Origin: Geobacillus sp. 46C-IIa
GTDB taxonomy: Bacteria; Bacillota; Bacilli; Bacillales; Anoxybacillaceae
Direction of reading: 5' to 3'
Length of the DNA: 64,000 bases
Assembly (NCBI RefSeq): GCF_014679505.1
Contig: NZ_CP061474.1
Coordinates: 1,952,001-2,016,000 of the forward strand
Shown: one piece after another, positions 42,317 through 52,273 of the stretch
Position numbering within the stretch: position 1 is the first letter of the stretch
Layout of the letters: every line of letters starts with the position of its first letter
Translations under genes and position numbers: made by a program
The notes under the pieces: model-generated
Databases searched by the model: none
Told to the model about the DNA's origin: nothing
The model's input: only the letters and a program-made list of their open reading frames with translations

Positions 42317-43798
42317 TCACGGCAGTTTCGTCTCTCCCATCAGAAAGCGGTCTACTTCACGAGCTGCTTCCCGGCCTTCGTGAATCGCCCAAACGATCAA
42401 GCTTTGGCCGCGGCGGGCATCGCCGGCCGCAAACACGCCTTCAATGTTTGTCGTATATTTGCCGTACGGAGCCTTCACTTTATTGTTGACTGTTTCTACG
42501 CCGAACTGCTTCAACACCGGCTGCTCAGGCCCTTCGAAGCCAATGGCGATGAAAACAAGGTCGCACGGCCACACTTGTTCTGTCCCCGGAATTTCGTTAA
42601 AGATGGCTTTGCCGTTTTCATCGATGGTTTTTTCCATTTGAATCGTATGCAGTTCTTTCACCCGGCCATACTCATCGCCAACGATTTTTTTCGTCTGGAT
42701 GCAATATTGACGCGGATCCGCGCCGAACTTTGCTTTCGCTTCTTCGTATGCATAATCAAGCGTAAAGACGAGCGGGTATTGCGGCCACGGATTGCTGTCT
42801 AGGCGCTTGTCCGGAAGAGCCGGGTGTTTGCCAAACTGGACAACGCTTTTACAGCCTTGCCGCAGCGCGGTCGCCACGCAGTCAGCGCCCGTATCGCCGC
42901 CGCCGATGACGATGACATGTTTATCTTTGGCATCAATAAACTGTCCATCGGCAAAATTCGAATCGAGCAAACTTTTCGTCACGCCGGTTAAATAATCCAT
43001 GGCAAAATGGACGCCCTCAAGCTCCCGCCCCTCAATAACCAAGTCGCGCTGCTTTTGCGCTCCGACGCATAAAACAACCGCATCATACTCAGCGCGCAGC
43101 TCGTCGGCCGTGATGTCCTTGCCGACTTCCGTGTTCGTAATAAACGTAACGCCTTCTCCCTCAAGCAAACGGACGCGACGTTCGACGATTTCTTTTTCCA
43201 ATTTCATGTTCGGAATGCCGTACATCAACAAACCGCCGATGCGATCCGCCCGCTCGTACACCGTCACTGAATGGCCGGCTTGGTTGAGCTGGTCGGCGCA
43301 GGCGAGCCCAGCCGGACCGGAGCCGACGATGGCCACTTTTTTCCCGGTGCGCGCTTTCGGGATGCGCGGTTTCACCCATCCTTCGGCAAACCCTTTATCA
43401 ATAATGGCCCGTTCGATCCCTTTAATCGCCACTGCCGGATCGGAAATCGCCACCGTACACGAGCCTTCACATGGCGCCGGGCAGACGCGACCTGTAAATT
43501 CCGGGAAGTTGTTCGTTTTCAAAAGCCGATCAAGCGCTTCTTTCCAACGGCCGCGGTACACTAAATCGTTCCATTCCGGAATTAAGTTGTGCACTGGGCA
43601 TCCTGAAGTGAGGCCGTTCAACTCTAAACCCATATGGCAAAACGGCGTGCCGCAGTCCATACAACGGGCGCCTTGGCGCGCCAGCACTTCTTCGGAAAAC
43701 GGCTGTGCATATTCTTTCCAATCATCAAGACGGGAAAGCGGATCGCGCTTTTTTTCTTCCTCGCGAGCATATTCCATAAATCCTGTTGTTTTTCCCAC
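42317..43798 (-). CDS. gltB: Glutamate synthase, small (FAD/NADPH) subunit
   Basis: A 493-residue small subunit (called gltB in Bacillus, gltD in enterics). It passes electrons from NADPH via FAD and iron-sulfur clusters to the large subunit. The N-terminal Cys-rich domain has ARCMDCGTPFCH, GCPVHNLIPEW and CPAPCEGSC, the FAD fold AIVGSGPAGLACADQL, the NADPH fold VIVIGGGDTGADC and the C-terminal flavin site GVFAAGDARRGQSL. Start: GTG at 43798 with GGAGGGGG seven bases upstream. It follows the large-subunit gene after 142 bases containing a GC-rich hairpin that may act as an attenuator. Confidence 0.95.
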   Translation of the reverse strand: MGKTTGFMEYAREEEKKRDPLSRLDDWKEYAQPFSEEVLARQGARCMDCGTPFCHMGLELNGLTSGCPVHNLIPEWNDLVYRGRWKEALDRLLKTNNFPEFTGRVCPAPCEGSCTVAISDPAVAIKGIERAIIDKGFAEGWVKPRIPKARTGKKVAIVGSGPAGLACADQLNQAGHSVTVYERADRIGGLLMYGIPNMKLEKEIVERRVRLLEGEGVTFITNTEVGKDITADELRAEYDAVVLCVGAQKQRDLVIEGRELEGVHFAMDYLTGVTKSLLDSNFADGQFIDAKDKHVIVIGGGDTGADCVATALRQGCKSVVQFGKHPALPDKRLDSNPWPQYPLVFTLDYAYEEAKAKFGADPRQYCIQTKKIVGDEYGRVKELHTIQMEKTIDENGKAIFNEIPGTEQVWPCDLVFIAIGFEGPEQPVLKQFGVETVNNKVKAPYGKYTTNIEGVFAAGDARRGQSLIVWAIHEGREAAREVDRFLMGETKLP

Positions 43799-43873
43799 GA
43801 TGGTTCCCCCTCCTTCTTTCCGTACACGTCCTCTCTTCTCTCATGCGGCCTTCCCGCCTGTTTAGCCAGTCAA

Positions 43874-43903
43874 AAAGTGAGCCCCGCGCGGGCCGCGGGG
43901 CCA
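43874..43903 (-). terminator. GC-rich hairpin between gltA and gltB
   Basis: GCCCCGCGGCCCGCGCGGGGC on the minus strand (8-base stem), then TCACTTTTTG. The T-run begins four bases after the stem. It could be a partial terminator setting the subunit ratio, or an mRNA stabiliser. Confidence 0.45.
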
Positions 43904-43940
43904 AGGCGGCGCCATGTTGCAGCCGCCCAAAAGGGTGGCC

Positions 43941-46900
43941 CTATTTTGCGGCCACTTGCAACACATGGGCGCTGGCGGCAGCCGCTTTTTTCCGTTTCGC
44001 TACCGTTTCAAACGCCGACATGGCAGCTTCTTCATACGAAAGCCCGGACTGTTCAAGCATTTGAATCGTTTCAACCATCAGTTTGTAGTTGCGCGGAATC
44101 ACTTTGACAAACCGCTTTACATAGGCGTCCCACTCGTCAAGCACTAACGCCGCCCGCGGGCTTCCCGTATAGCGGTAATGGTTTTCGATCATCCGGCGCA
44201 CTTCCAACATCTCTTGCTCGTCTTCGAGCTGTTCAAACGCGACGAGCTCTCGGTTGGCTGCCTGCTGCCAGCTGTCTTCATCAGCGAGGACGTAGGCAAT
44301 GCCTCCCGACATGCCGGCGGCAAAGTTTTTGCCGACCGAACCGAGGATGACCACACGGCCGCCGGTCATATATTCACAGCCGTGGTCGCCGACGCCTTCG
44401 ACAACGGCATGGACGCCGCTGTTGCGCACGCAGAACCGCTCGCCGGCGCGGCCGCGAATGTACGCCTCGCCGCTCGTCGCTCCGTAGAAGGCGACGTTGC
44501 CGATAATGACGTTATCTGCCGACGCAAATGGCGCCTCAAGCGGCGGACGAACGATCACCTTTCCGCCCGAGAGCCCTTTGCCGACGTAATCGTTCGCGTC
44601 ACCGACAAGCTCGAGCGTCATTCCTCTCGGCACAAACGCCGCAAAGCTTTGTCCGGCCGATCCGGTGAAGCGGAGGCGGATCGTATCTTCCCGCAGCCCT
44701 TCCTCGCCGTAGCGTTTCGAAATTTCGCTGCCGGTCATCGCCCCAACCGTGCGATGGACGTTGCGGATCGCGAGTTCGAGCTCAACTGGCGCCTGCCGCT
44801 CAAGCGCTGGCTGCACCGCCGGCAAAATGTCTGTATAGTCAAGCGTCGTTTCCAAACGATGGTTTTGTCCTTTGCCGCAAGTGCGCGGGCCATCGACTTG
44901 GTGCAGCAGACGGGACAAGTCGAGATGTTTCGCTTTCCAATGCGCTTTTGCCCGCTCGCTCACTTTTAAGACATCGACACGACCAACCATTTCATTGATC
45001 GTACGGAAGCCGAGCTCGGCCATAATTTCGCGCACTTCTTGGGCGACAAAGTACATGAAGTTGACAACATGTTCCGGCTCGCCCGCAAACTTCTTGCGCA
45101 ATTCCGGATTTTGTGTCGCCACGCCGACTGGACACGTATCCAAATGGCAGACGCGCATCATGACACAGCCTAAAACGACGAGCGGAGCAGTCGCAAATCC
45201 GAATTCTTCGGCACCAAACAGCGCAGCCATCACAACGTCACGGCCGGTCATGAGCTTGCCGTCCGTTTCTAGGACAACACGGTCGCGCAAGCCGTTGAGC
45301 ATCAGCGTTTGGTGCGTTTCCGCCAAACCAAGCTCCCACGGCAGGCCGGCATGTTTAATGCTCGTTTTCGGCGAAGCGCCCGTGCCGCCGTCATAGCCGC
45401 TGATGACGATGACATCCGCGTTTCCTTTCGCCACGCCAGCGGCGATCGTGCCGACGCCGGCTTTAGCGACAAGCTTGACGCTAATGCGCGCGTCTTTGTT
45501 CGCATTTTTCAAATCATAAATCAACTGAGCCAAATCTTCGATCGAGTAAATGTCATGGTGCGGCGGCGGAGAGATGAGCTCTACCCCTGGCGTCGAGCCG
45601 CGCACTTTGCCGACCCACGGATACACTTTGTTGGCCGGAAGCTGCCCGCCTTCGCCTGGCTTCGCTCCTTGGGCCATTTTAATTTGCAATTCATCAGCGT
45701 TGACTAAGTAATGACTTTTCACGCCGAAACGTCCGGAAGCAACCTGCTTGATCGCGCTGCGACGCCAGTCGCCGTTCGCGTCTTTCGCATAACGGGCCGG
45801 ATCTTCGCCGCCTTCGCCGCTGTTGCTTTTCCCGCCGATCCGGTTCATAGCGATCGCCAGCGCCTCGTGGGCTTCTTGGCTAATCGAGCCAAACGACATG
45901 GCCCCAGTTTTGAAGCGGCGGACGATCGAGTCGACCGGCTCGACTTCGTCAATCGGCACCGGCTTCCGGTTCGGATCAAAGTCGAACAAGTTGCGCAAGA
46001 ACGTCAGCTGTTCTTCATTGGCCAGTTTTGAATATTGTTTATAGAGAGCATAATCGTTTTTCCGGCATGCCCATTGCAACAGATGGATCGTCTTCGGGTT
46101 GAACGCATGGTGTTCGCCGTTGCGACGCCATTGCAGCTCGCTGCCGGTATCTAGCACATCGTCTTCGTGACGGGCGCCAAATGCTGCTTCATGACGCATT
46201 TTCGCTTCTTTCGCAATTTCGTCGAGCCCAATGCCGTTAATTTGCGACGCTGTGCCAGTGAAGTATTCATCGATGACCTCGTCGCCGATGCCGACCGCTT
46301 CAAAAATTTGTGCGCCGCGGTAGCTTTGCACAGTCGAAATGCCCATTTTCGACATCACTTTGACAACGCCGTCAACGGCTGCCTTCATATACGTTTTCAC
46401 CGCTTCGCGATACGACAAGGCGATCGTGCCGCTTTCTGACGCCTGGCGGATCGTCTCGAGCGCCAAATACGGATTAATGGCGTCCGCGCCGTAGCCGATC
46501 AGCGCCGCAAAATGGTGCACTTCACGCGCTTCGCCGCTTTCGACAAGCAGGCTGACGTTCGTTCGCGTCCCGTTCCGGACGAGGTGCTGGTGAAGCCCAC
46601 TTACCGCAAGCAACACTGGAATCGCCACATGCGTTTCGTCAACGCCGCGGTCGGACAGAACGAGGAGCGTCGCGCCGTTTTCGATCGCTTCATCCGCTTG
46701 GGCGAACAGCTCGTCAAGGGCCTGCTTCAAATCGTCCGTAAACAGCGTCGGCAACACCGCACACGAAAACTCTGGGTGCGGATTCGCTTTTAATGCCGCC
46801 AATTGTTCATTCGTCAACAACGGCGTCTCAAGGCGAATGCGGCGCGCCGCTTTGGCATCCGGATGTAAAATGTTCCCTTCTTTGCCGAGCAGCGTCATCG

Positions 46901-48500
46901 TTGACGTGACGACATACTCACGAATCGCGTCAATCGGCGGGTTCGTGACTTGGGCAAACAGCTGCTTGAAGTAGGTAAACAAGCTTTGCGGCCGTTCCGA
47001 CAGCACCGCCAGCGGAGCGTCCATGCCCATCGCGCCCGTCGGGTCTTTCCCTTCCGTCGCCATCGGCAAAATCATTTTTTCTACATCTTCAAATGTGTAG
47101 CCGAACGCTTTTTGCAGCTTGACAAGCTGCTTCGGCGCTTCGACCGTTTCCGGAACGTTGAAGTCGCCAAGGGTCACCATTTGCTCGTCAATCCATTGAC
47201 GGTACGGCTGTTGGCTTGCCATTTCTTCCTTAATCTCTTGGTCAGAAATAATGCGCCCTTGTTCCAAATCAACAAGCAACATTTTCCCCGGGCTTAGCCG
47301 CTCTTTGTATAAAATGTTGTTCGGGTCGACATCGATAACGCCAACTTCGGACGAGAAAATAATGTAGTCGTCTTTCGTCACGTAATAGCGAGCCGGACGC
47401 AAGCCGTTCCGATCCAAAATAGCGCCGATTTGTTTGCCGTCGGTGAACGAAATCGCCGTCGGGCCGTCCCACGGCTCCATCAAACAGCTATGATACTCGT
47501 AAAACGCCTTTTTCGCGTCATCCATTTGTTCATCCCAAAACCATGGTTCCGGAATGAGCATCATCGCCACATGGGCTGGATTACGGCCAGCAAGGACGAA
47601 AAATTCAAACGCATTGTCCAAAATCGACGAGTCGCTCCCATTTGTATCCAAAATCGGCGTCACCTTTTCCAAATCGGCGCCAAACGCTTCAGAAACGAAC
47701 TGCTTTTCACGCGCCGTCATCCAGTTGACGTTGCCGCGCAGCGTGTTGATCTCGCCGTTGTGGATCAAATAGCGGTTCGGATGAGCCCGCTCCCAGCTTG
47801 GGAACGTGTTCGTGCTGAAACGCGAGTGCACGAGGGCGAACGCGGAGCGGAACCGTTCATCCTGCAAATCTAAATAAAACGCATCAATTTGTTCCGGCGT
47901 CAAAAGCCCCTTATACACGATCGTCCGGCTCGAGAAGCTTGCCACGTAGCACTCGTTGTTTTCTACACACTTTTCAAACTGTTTGCGAATGACATACAAT
48001 TTCCGTTCAAACGCCAATTCATCGGCGACATCAGCGCTGGCGGCGACGAACACTTGGCGAACGAACGGTTTGCTTTGCCGCGCCAATTTGCCAAGCTTGT
48101 TATCGTCAACCGGCACCGTCCGCCAACCGAGCAGCTGCTGTCCTTCCTGGGCGATGATTTCATTTAATTTTGCTTCATAATGCGCCCGCTTCTCTTCATT
48201 TTCCGGCAAAAAGAACATCCCGACCCCGTAGCGACCTTTTTCCGGCAAGTTCATTTCGCCGCACACCGCTTGAAAATACTCGTGTGGAATTTGCATCATA
48301 ATGCCCGCGCCATCGCCCGTTTCCGGATCGCTGCCTTGGCCGCCCCGATGTTCAAGCTGGCGAAGCATATGGAGCGCTTTTTCAATAATGTCATGTGACG
48401 GTTTTCCTTTTAAATGAGCATAAAACCCGATCCCGCATGCATCATGTTCAAATTCCGGGCGATACAGCCCTTGTGCTTTCGGTAATCCGTAGTGTTTCAT
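43941..48500 (-). CDS. gltA: Glutamate synthase, large subunit
   Basis: A 1519-residue large subunit (gltA in Bacillus, gltB in enterics). A ~21-residue leader is presumably cleaved to expose the nucleophile in EHDACGIGF (Cys-22), which starts the glutaminase domain. A central domain follows (~470-770), then the FMN-binding synthase domain (~800-1190, with [10 protein letters not shown] and the 3Fe-4S Cys set in [15 protein letters not shown]) and a C-terminal beta-helix rich in Gly ([26 protein letters not shown]). It converts glutamine and 2-oxoglutarate to two glutamates. Start: ATG at 48500 with GGAGGGG and the usual MKHYGLP; the longer frame to 48596 is intergenic. Divergent gltC lies upstream. 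Confidence 0.96.
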   Translation of the reverse strand: MKHYGLPKAQGLYRPEFEHDACGIGFYAHLKGKPSHDIIEKALHMLRQLEHRGGQGSDPETGDGAGIMMQIPHEYFQAVCGEMNLPEKGRYGVGMFFLPENEEKRAHYEAKLNEIIAQEGQQLLGWRTVPVDDNKLGKLARQSKPFVRQVFVAASADVADELAFERKLYVIRKQFEKCVENNECYVASFSSRTIVYKGLLTPEQIDAFYLDLQDERFRSAFALVHSRFSTNTFPSWERAHPNRYLIHNGEINTLRGNVNWMTAREKQFVSEAFGADLEKVTPILDTNGSDSSILDNAFEFFVLAGRNPAHVAMMLIPEPWFWDEQMDDAKKAFYEYHSCLMEPWDGPTAISFTDGKQIGAILDRNGLRPARYYVTKDDYIIFSSEVGVIDVDPNNILYKERLSPGKMLLVDLEQGRIISDQEIKEEMASQQPYRQWIDEQMVTLGDFNVPETVEAPKQLVKLQKAFGYTFEDVEKMILPMATEGKDPTGAMGMDAPLAVLSERPQSLFTYFKQLFAQVTNPPIDAIREYVVTSTMTLLGKEGNILHPDAKAARRIRLETPLLTNEQLAALKANPHPEFSCAVLPTLFTDDLKQALDELFAQADEAIENGATLLVLSDRGVDETHVAIPVLLAVSGLHQHLVRNGTRTNVSLLVESGEAREVHHFAALIGYGADAINPYLALETIRQASESGTIALSYREAVKTYMKAAVDGVVKVMSKMGISTVQSYRGAQIFEAVGIGDEVIDEYFTGTASQINGIGLDEIAKEAKMRHEAAFGARHEDDVLDTGSELQWRRNGEHHAFNPKTIHLLQWACRKNDYALYKQYSKLANEEQLTFLRNLFDFDPNRKPVPIDEVEPVDSIVRRFKTGAMSFGSISQEAHEALAIAMNRIGGKSNSGEGGEDPARYAKDANGDWRRSAIKQVASGRFGVKSHYLVNADELQIKMAQGAKPGEGGQLPANKVYPWVGKVRGSTPGVELISPPPHHDIYSIEDLAQLIYDLKNANKDARISVKLVAKAGVGTIAAGVAKGNADVIVISGYDGGTGASPKTSIKHAGLPWELGLAETHQTLMLNGLRDRVVLETDGKLMTGRDVVMAALFGAEEFGFATAPLVVLGCVMMRVCHLDTCPVGVATQNPELRKKFAGEPEHVVNFMYFVAQEVREIMAELGFRTINEMVGRVDVLKVSERAKAHWKAKHLDLSRLLHQVDGPRTCGKGQNHRLETTLDYTDILPAVQPALERQAPVELELAIRNVHRTVGAMTGSEISKRYGEEGLREDTIRLRFTGSAGQSFAAFVPRGMTLELVGDANDYVGKGLSGGKVIVRPPLEAPFASADNVIIGNVAFYGATSGEAYIRGRAGERFCVRNSGVHAVVEGVGDHGCEYMTGGRVVILGSVGKNFAAGMSGGIAYVLADEDSWQQAANRELVAFEQLEDEQEMLEVRRMIENHYRYTGSPRAALVLDEWDAYVKRFVKVIPRNYKLMVETIQMLEQSGLSYEEAAMSAFETVAKRKKAAAASAHVLQVAAK

Positions 48501-48625
48501 GCTGCCTTCCCCTCCCGTTCCGAATTGTCTGTAATATTTATTGTAGTTTTCAAAATTAATATAAACAATATATAATTTAGATGAAATCAATCTCATTTTT
48601 CGATAAAAGGAAAAGGGGTGGGAAA
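48501..48625. promoter_or_regulatory. gltA-gltC divergent control region
   Basis: A 125-bp AT-rich region between divergent starts. The segment GATGAAATCAATCTCATTTTTCGAT near 48578-48603 (core ATCTCATTTT) resembles the GltC box of B. subtilis, where GltC binds to activate gltAB. Further boxes or a GlnR/TnrA site were not clear to me. Confidence 0.45.
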
Positions 48626-49537
48626 ATGGAATTACGGCAGCTGCAATACTTCGTCGAAGTCGCCAAGCGCGAGCACGTATCCGAAGCGGCCGATGCGCTT
48701 CACGTCGCCCAGTCGGCGATCAGCCGGCAAATCGCCAACCTAGAGGCCGAGCTCGGCGTCCAGCTCTTTGAGCGCGAAGGGCGGAACGTCAAACTCACCC
48801 CGATCGGACGCCACTTTTTGCCGCACGCGGAGGCGGTGTTAAAAGCGGTCGATGATGCGAAACAACAAATTGAGGAGTATTTGGACCCGGAACGCGGGAC
48901 GATTAAAATCGGCTTCCCGACAAGCCTCGCCAGCCATATGATGCCGATGGTCATTTCCGCTTTCAAAGCCGAACACCCGAACGTCTCGTTCCATCTTCGC
49001 CAAGGATCGTACCATTATTTGATTGAAGCAGTGAAAAAGAGGGAAATTGATTTGGCGTTTCTTGGGCCGATTCCGGCGCGCGAAATCGGCATTAAGGGGG
49101 AAATTTTATTTTCCGAGCCGTTTGCCGCCCTCTTGCCAAACAGCCACCCGCTCGCCCGCCGCGATCGGATCGTGTTAAACGAACTCCGCCATGATTCGTT
49201 TGTGACATTTCCTAAAGGTTATATTTTGCATCAAATTTTAATTGACGCCTGTCATCAAGCCGGATTTTCGCCCAACATCTCATCCGAAGGCGAGGATCTT
49301 GACGCCATTAAGGGACTTGTCTCCGCCGGCATCGGCGTCACTCTGCTGCCGGAAAGCGCCTTATCGGAGAGCTTGCTTCGTTACGCCGCCAAGGTGCCGA
49401 TTGAAATGCCGCAAGTGAGGCGCAACGTCGGCATCATCATTTCCGATCATCATGAGCTTGCCCCATCGGTAAAAGTATTCTATCGGTTTGTGAAAGACTT
49501 TTTCTCCGAGCTGGAGCGGTATCAATTGCGGGGATGA
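48626..49537 (+). CDS. gltC: LysR-family activator of glutamate synthase (GltC)
   Basis: A 303-residue LysR regulator. The N-terminal winged helix reads [20 protein letters not shown] then [20 protein letters not shown]; a linker helix leads to the effector domain ([36 protein letters not shown]). In B. subtilis GltC, controlled by 2-oxoglutarate and glutamate, activates gltAB from the shared region. The identical divergent arrangement supports the same job here. Start: ATG at 48626 with AAGGGGTGGGAAA before it; the frame to 48581 is in the control region. Ends at a good terminator. Confidence 0.93.
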   Translation: MELRQLQYFVEVAKREHVSEAADALHVAQSAISRQIANLEAELGVQLFEREGRNVKLTPIGRHFLPHAEAVLKAVDDAKQQIEEYLDPERGTIKIGFPTSLASHMMPMVISAFKAEHPNVSFHLRQGSYHYLIEAVKKREIDLAFLGPIPAREIGIKGEILFSEPFAALLPNSHPLARRDRIVLNELRHDSFVTFPKGYILHQILIDACHQAGFSPNISSEGEDLDAIKGLVSAGIGVTLLPESALSESLLRYAAKVPIEMPQVRRNVGIIISDHHELAPSVKVFYRFVKDFFSELERYQLRG

Positions 49538-49577
49538 ACGCTCCCCCGCCTACGCTCACGTGGAGAAATGGGTTCAA
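49538..49577 (-). repeat. Dispersed hairpin repeat, copy C
   Basis: CTCCCCCGCCTACGCTCACG, i.e. the reverse complement of the GTGAGCGTA-plus-G-run core seen in copies A and D, immediately after the gltC stop. Confidence 0.5.
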
Positions 49578-49585
49578 GATCACAG

Positions 49586-49620
49586 AAAAGGCGCAGGTGC
49601 TTCCCCCTGCGCTTTTTCTT
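49586..49620 (+). terminator. Terminator of gltC
   Basis: AAGGCGCAGG / CCTGCGC stem with loop TGCTTCCC, then TTTTTCTTT. Confidence 0.9.
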
Positions 49621-49763
49621 TATTCTTCTGCACACTCGCCTTTTCTCGTCCTCCTCACTCTTGTTTCATTAGGAAACGCTAATGTCAAGGACAATTCCAA
49701 AAGGGGTGTGAAGAGCATCGGGCTTTTGGCGCCGCTTCAACCAGACCGCGTCCCACCCAAACG

Positions 49764-50750
49764 TCATCCCAACCGCACCACCGTCCGGCCGCGCAGTTCG
49801 CCGCGCAAAATACGCGCAAGCGCCACCGGCAGTTCGCGGAGCGAAATTTCATGGGCAATCCGCTCCAAATCCGGCTTCAAATCGCCAGCGAGCCGCTCCC
49901 AAATGCGAAGGCGCAAGTCCATCGGGCAATAGACGGAATCGATGCCAAGCAAGCTCACGCCGCGCAAAATGAATGGGTAGACCGTCGTCGGCACGTCCAC
50001 CCCTCCCGTCAGTCCACTTACCGCCACGGCCCCGCCGTAACGGATGCGGCTTAGCACGGTCGCCAGCGTCCGGCCGCCGACCGGATCGACCGCCGCCGCC
50101 CAACGCTGCTGATCCAGCGGGCGAATGCGCTCGGCGGTGACGTCTTCGCGCGTCAATATTTCAGCCGCTCCTAAAGCGCGCAAATAATCGTGCTCGACCG
50201 CTTTGCCTGTGCTCGCTTCCACTGTATAGCCGCGCTTCGCGAGCATCGATACGGCCAAGCTGCCGACGCCGCCCGTCGCCCCCGTAACGAGCACCCGCCC
50301 GTGCTCTGGGGTCAGCCCGTGCTCCTCAAGCCGATGGATGGACAAAGCCGCTGTGAATCCCGCCGTGCCGATCGCCATCGCTTCCTTTACCGTTAAACCT
50401 TTTGGCAGCGGCACGAGCCAGTCGCCGGGCAACCGCACATACTCACTATAGCCGCCAAAGTGGGTGACGCCAATTTCATAGCCGGTCGCAATCACCTCAT
50501 CCCCCTCGCGGAATCGCGGGTGTTGCGATGAGACGACGACGCCGGCCAAGTCAATCCCCGGAACGAACGGATACGTTTTCACAATTTTGCCATCCGGGAT
50601 CGACGCCAGCCCGTCTTTGTAGTTGACGCTTGAATAATGGACGCGGACGACGACATCGCCTTCTGGCAAATCGTCCATGGAGATCGTTTTAACCTCGGCT
50701 GTAAACTCCGTTTCTGTTTTGTTGACAACAAACGCTTGAAATGCGGACAT
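49764..50750 (-). CDS. YhdH/YhfP-family zinc-free alcohol dehydrogenase-like reductase
   Basis: A 328-residue medium-chain reductase. GroES-like N-terminal domain (VVVRVHYSSVNYKDGLA, PFVPGIDLAGVVV), the family tag YEIGVTHFGGYSEY, the NADPH fold VLVTGATGGVGSLAV and the end block RGVSLLGIDSVYCPMDLR. Members of this subfamily, such as AcuI/YhdH and YhfP, reduce acrylyl-CoA or quinones/enones with NADPH. The true substrate is not shown by context. The zinc-binding Cys/His set of alcohol dehydrogenases is absent. Start: ATG at 50750 with AAAGGGAGAG upstream; the ATG eight codons earlier lies before that site. Confidence 0.9.
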   Translation of the reverse strand: MSAFQAFVVNKTETEFTAEVKTISMDDLPEGDVVVRVHYSSVNYKDGLASIPDGKIVKTYPFVPGIDLAGVVVSSQHPRFREGDEVIATGYEIGVTHFGGYSEYVRLPGDWLVPLPKGLTVKEAMAIGTAGFTAALSIHRLEEHGLTPEHGRVLVTGATGGVGSLAVSMLAKRGYTVEASTGKAVEHDYLRALGAAEILTREDVTAERIRPLDQQRWAAAVDPVGGRTLATVLSRIRYGGAVAVSGLTGGVDVPTTVYPFILRGVSLLGIDSVYCPMDLRLRIWERLAGDLKPDLERIAHEISLRELPVALARILRGELRGRTVVRLG

Positions 50751-50818
50751 CCTTTCTCTCCCTTTCCCATACATTTTTCACTCATGTCATTCGACAAACA
50801 AACGCCGGATTCCTTTTC

Positions 50819-50866
50819 TGAACCGAGAAGACCCTCACTTCCGCTTGTGAGCGTAGTCGGGTGATG
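50819..50866 (+). repeat. Dispersed hairpin repeat, copy D
   Basis: Contains GAGAAGACCCTCACTTCCGC then TTGTGAGCGTAGTCGGGTGA, with internal pairing CTCAC / GTGAG. Same core as copies A and C. It stands about 55 bases outside the right end of the TnpB element. Confidence 0.5.
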
Positions 50867-50919
50867 AATAAACGTCTCATGAAAGTCCTCCCTACACTTC
50901 CTTGATTTCTTTTGTTAAA

Positions 50920-51217
50920 CTTTGACACTCCACACGCCTAAAGGGCGTGGGATTCTTGGGTCGTTAACGCCCTCCTCCATTTCTGGTTCGGACAACGCCC
51001 AAGTTCAGGGGTGTGTCATCACCCCGTCCCATCGGGTTAGGATGTACCCCAATGGGCGGCGCACCTGTGACCAGTGCGCTAGAAGGCCGGTGATGAAAGG
51101 AGCAGGTCGCTTCACTGCTTTGTTTCTCAAATGGAGAAACCTTGTGTTATCGACTTCTCGCTTCGTGTCATCCGACGTGAGCGAGGGGCGATTGCTGTTT
51201 TTCACCAGCCTTCTAGG
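50920..51217 (-). ncRNA. Candidate omega-RNA (TnpB guide scaffold)
   Basis: The ~300 bases downstream of tnpB on its own strand carry a long-range stem: 51217-51202 (CCTAGAAGGCTGGTGA on the minus strand, beginning at the base after the stop codon) pairs with 51078-51093 (TCACCGGCCTTCTAG). A 3'-terminal hairpin lies at 50930-50951. In known systems the omega-RNA covers the tnpB 3' end and right end, and the guide is taken from DNA just outside, here below ~50920. Structure is seen. Expression and function are inference, and the nuclease gene is broken. Confidence 0.5.
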
Positions 51218-52273
51218 TTAGGCAGCGAAGCCCGAAATCGCTTTGGCGATGTTGATCGCGCCATTCAAGTCGGCATGGATGGTGTATCCGCACTTTTGGC
51301 ATCGGAAGCGGATGCCGTTTCGGTTCGCTTTCTCTCGATGCCCGCATCGGCATGTTTGGCTTGTATAGGTCGGCTTCACCCACTCCACCCGAATGCCCGC
51401 CATTTCCGCTTTATAGGCAATCATCGTTTGCAGTTGATGAAACGACCAAGAGTGAAGGCTTCGTCCTGCTTCTTTGGCCGATATTGCCCGTTTCCGAATC
51501 CCTGTCAACTCTTCCATCCGAATCACGCCAACACCGTTGGCGAGGGCAAAACGGACGAGTTGACGGCTGATTTTATGATTCATATCCTTCATCCAGTGGG
51601 ACTCTTTACGGCCGATTTTGCGAATCATATGGAACTTCTTGGCTTTGCCCAACGTTCACCGCAAAGCCGCATATCGTCGGCGCACAAAAGCGCATTGGCT
51701 GCCCTTGAAAAACAACGATTTCGTTCCTACGCTGGCCACGGCGATATAGCGAAGCCCAAGGTCAACCCCCATCACCTTTGTTTCGTGTCGTGGCTTGACT
51801 TCAAAGGTGATGGTGATCGCCAAGCACCATTTCTTTCGCTTTTTGTAGAGCTTGGCGGCCCCTTGTTTGGCGGTTCCATTGATCAGCCGATTCAGCCATG
51901 CTTCTTGATAGGGGCGCGTGACCACCGGCACGCCAATTCGTTTCTCCAGTGTGGGGAAGGAAACCGTGTAGAAGGCTCCTTTCTTTTCCACCTTCACGTT
52001 TTGATTGTTAAAGCAACACCATAATGTTCGGAACTTCTTTGTTTTCTGGTTTTTCTTTTGGGACTTCACTTCTCGAATCGTCTAATTCACGACGGCAGAA
52101 GGAAACCGCTGCGACGAGAACTCTTTAAAAATTTTGCTCGTCGCTTGATTCAGCTTAGGATGATCCAACAGCCAATTCGCAAACGCTGTATTCACTTCTG
52201 TCATCCGTTCGTACATGTCTTGTTTGACGTTCGTTGGGTTGTGCAGCTCCAGCTTTAGTGTGATGGTAGGCAT
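51218..52273 (-). pseudogene. tnpB: TnpB RNA-guided nuclease gene with two in-frame stop codons
   Basis: About 351 codons in one frame from ATG 52273, behind GAAGGAGG, to TAA at 51218. Two stops interrupt it: TAG at 52082-52084 (SAVVN-stop-TIREVKSQ, expected Gln) and TGA at 51656-51658 (YAALR-stop-TLGKAK, expected Arg). All else is preserved: RuvC Asp in VMGVDLGLRY, Glu in VIRMEELTG, the zinc-finger Cys pairs CRCGHRE and CQKCGY, and the last Asp in HADLNGAINI. Both stops can arise by one C-to-T change. The loss is therefore recent, without any frameshift. Intact copies would make a nuclease that uses the adjacent RNA to cut target DNA. Confidence 0.88.
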
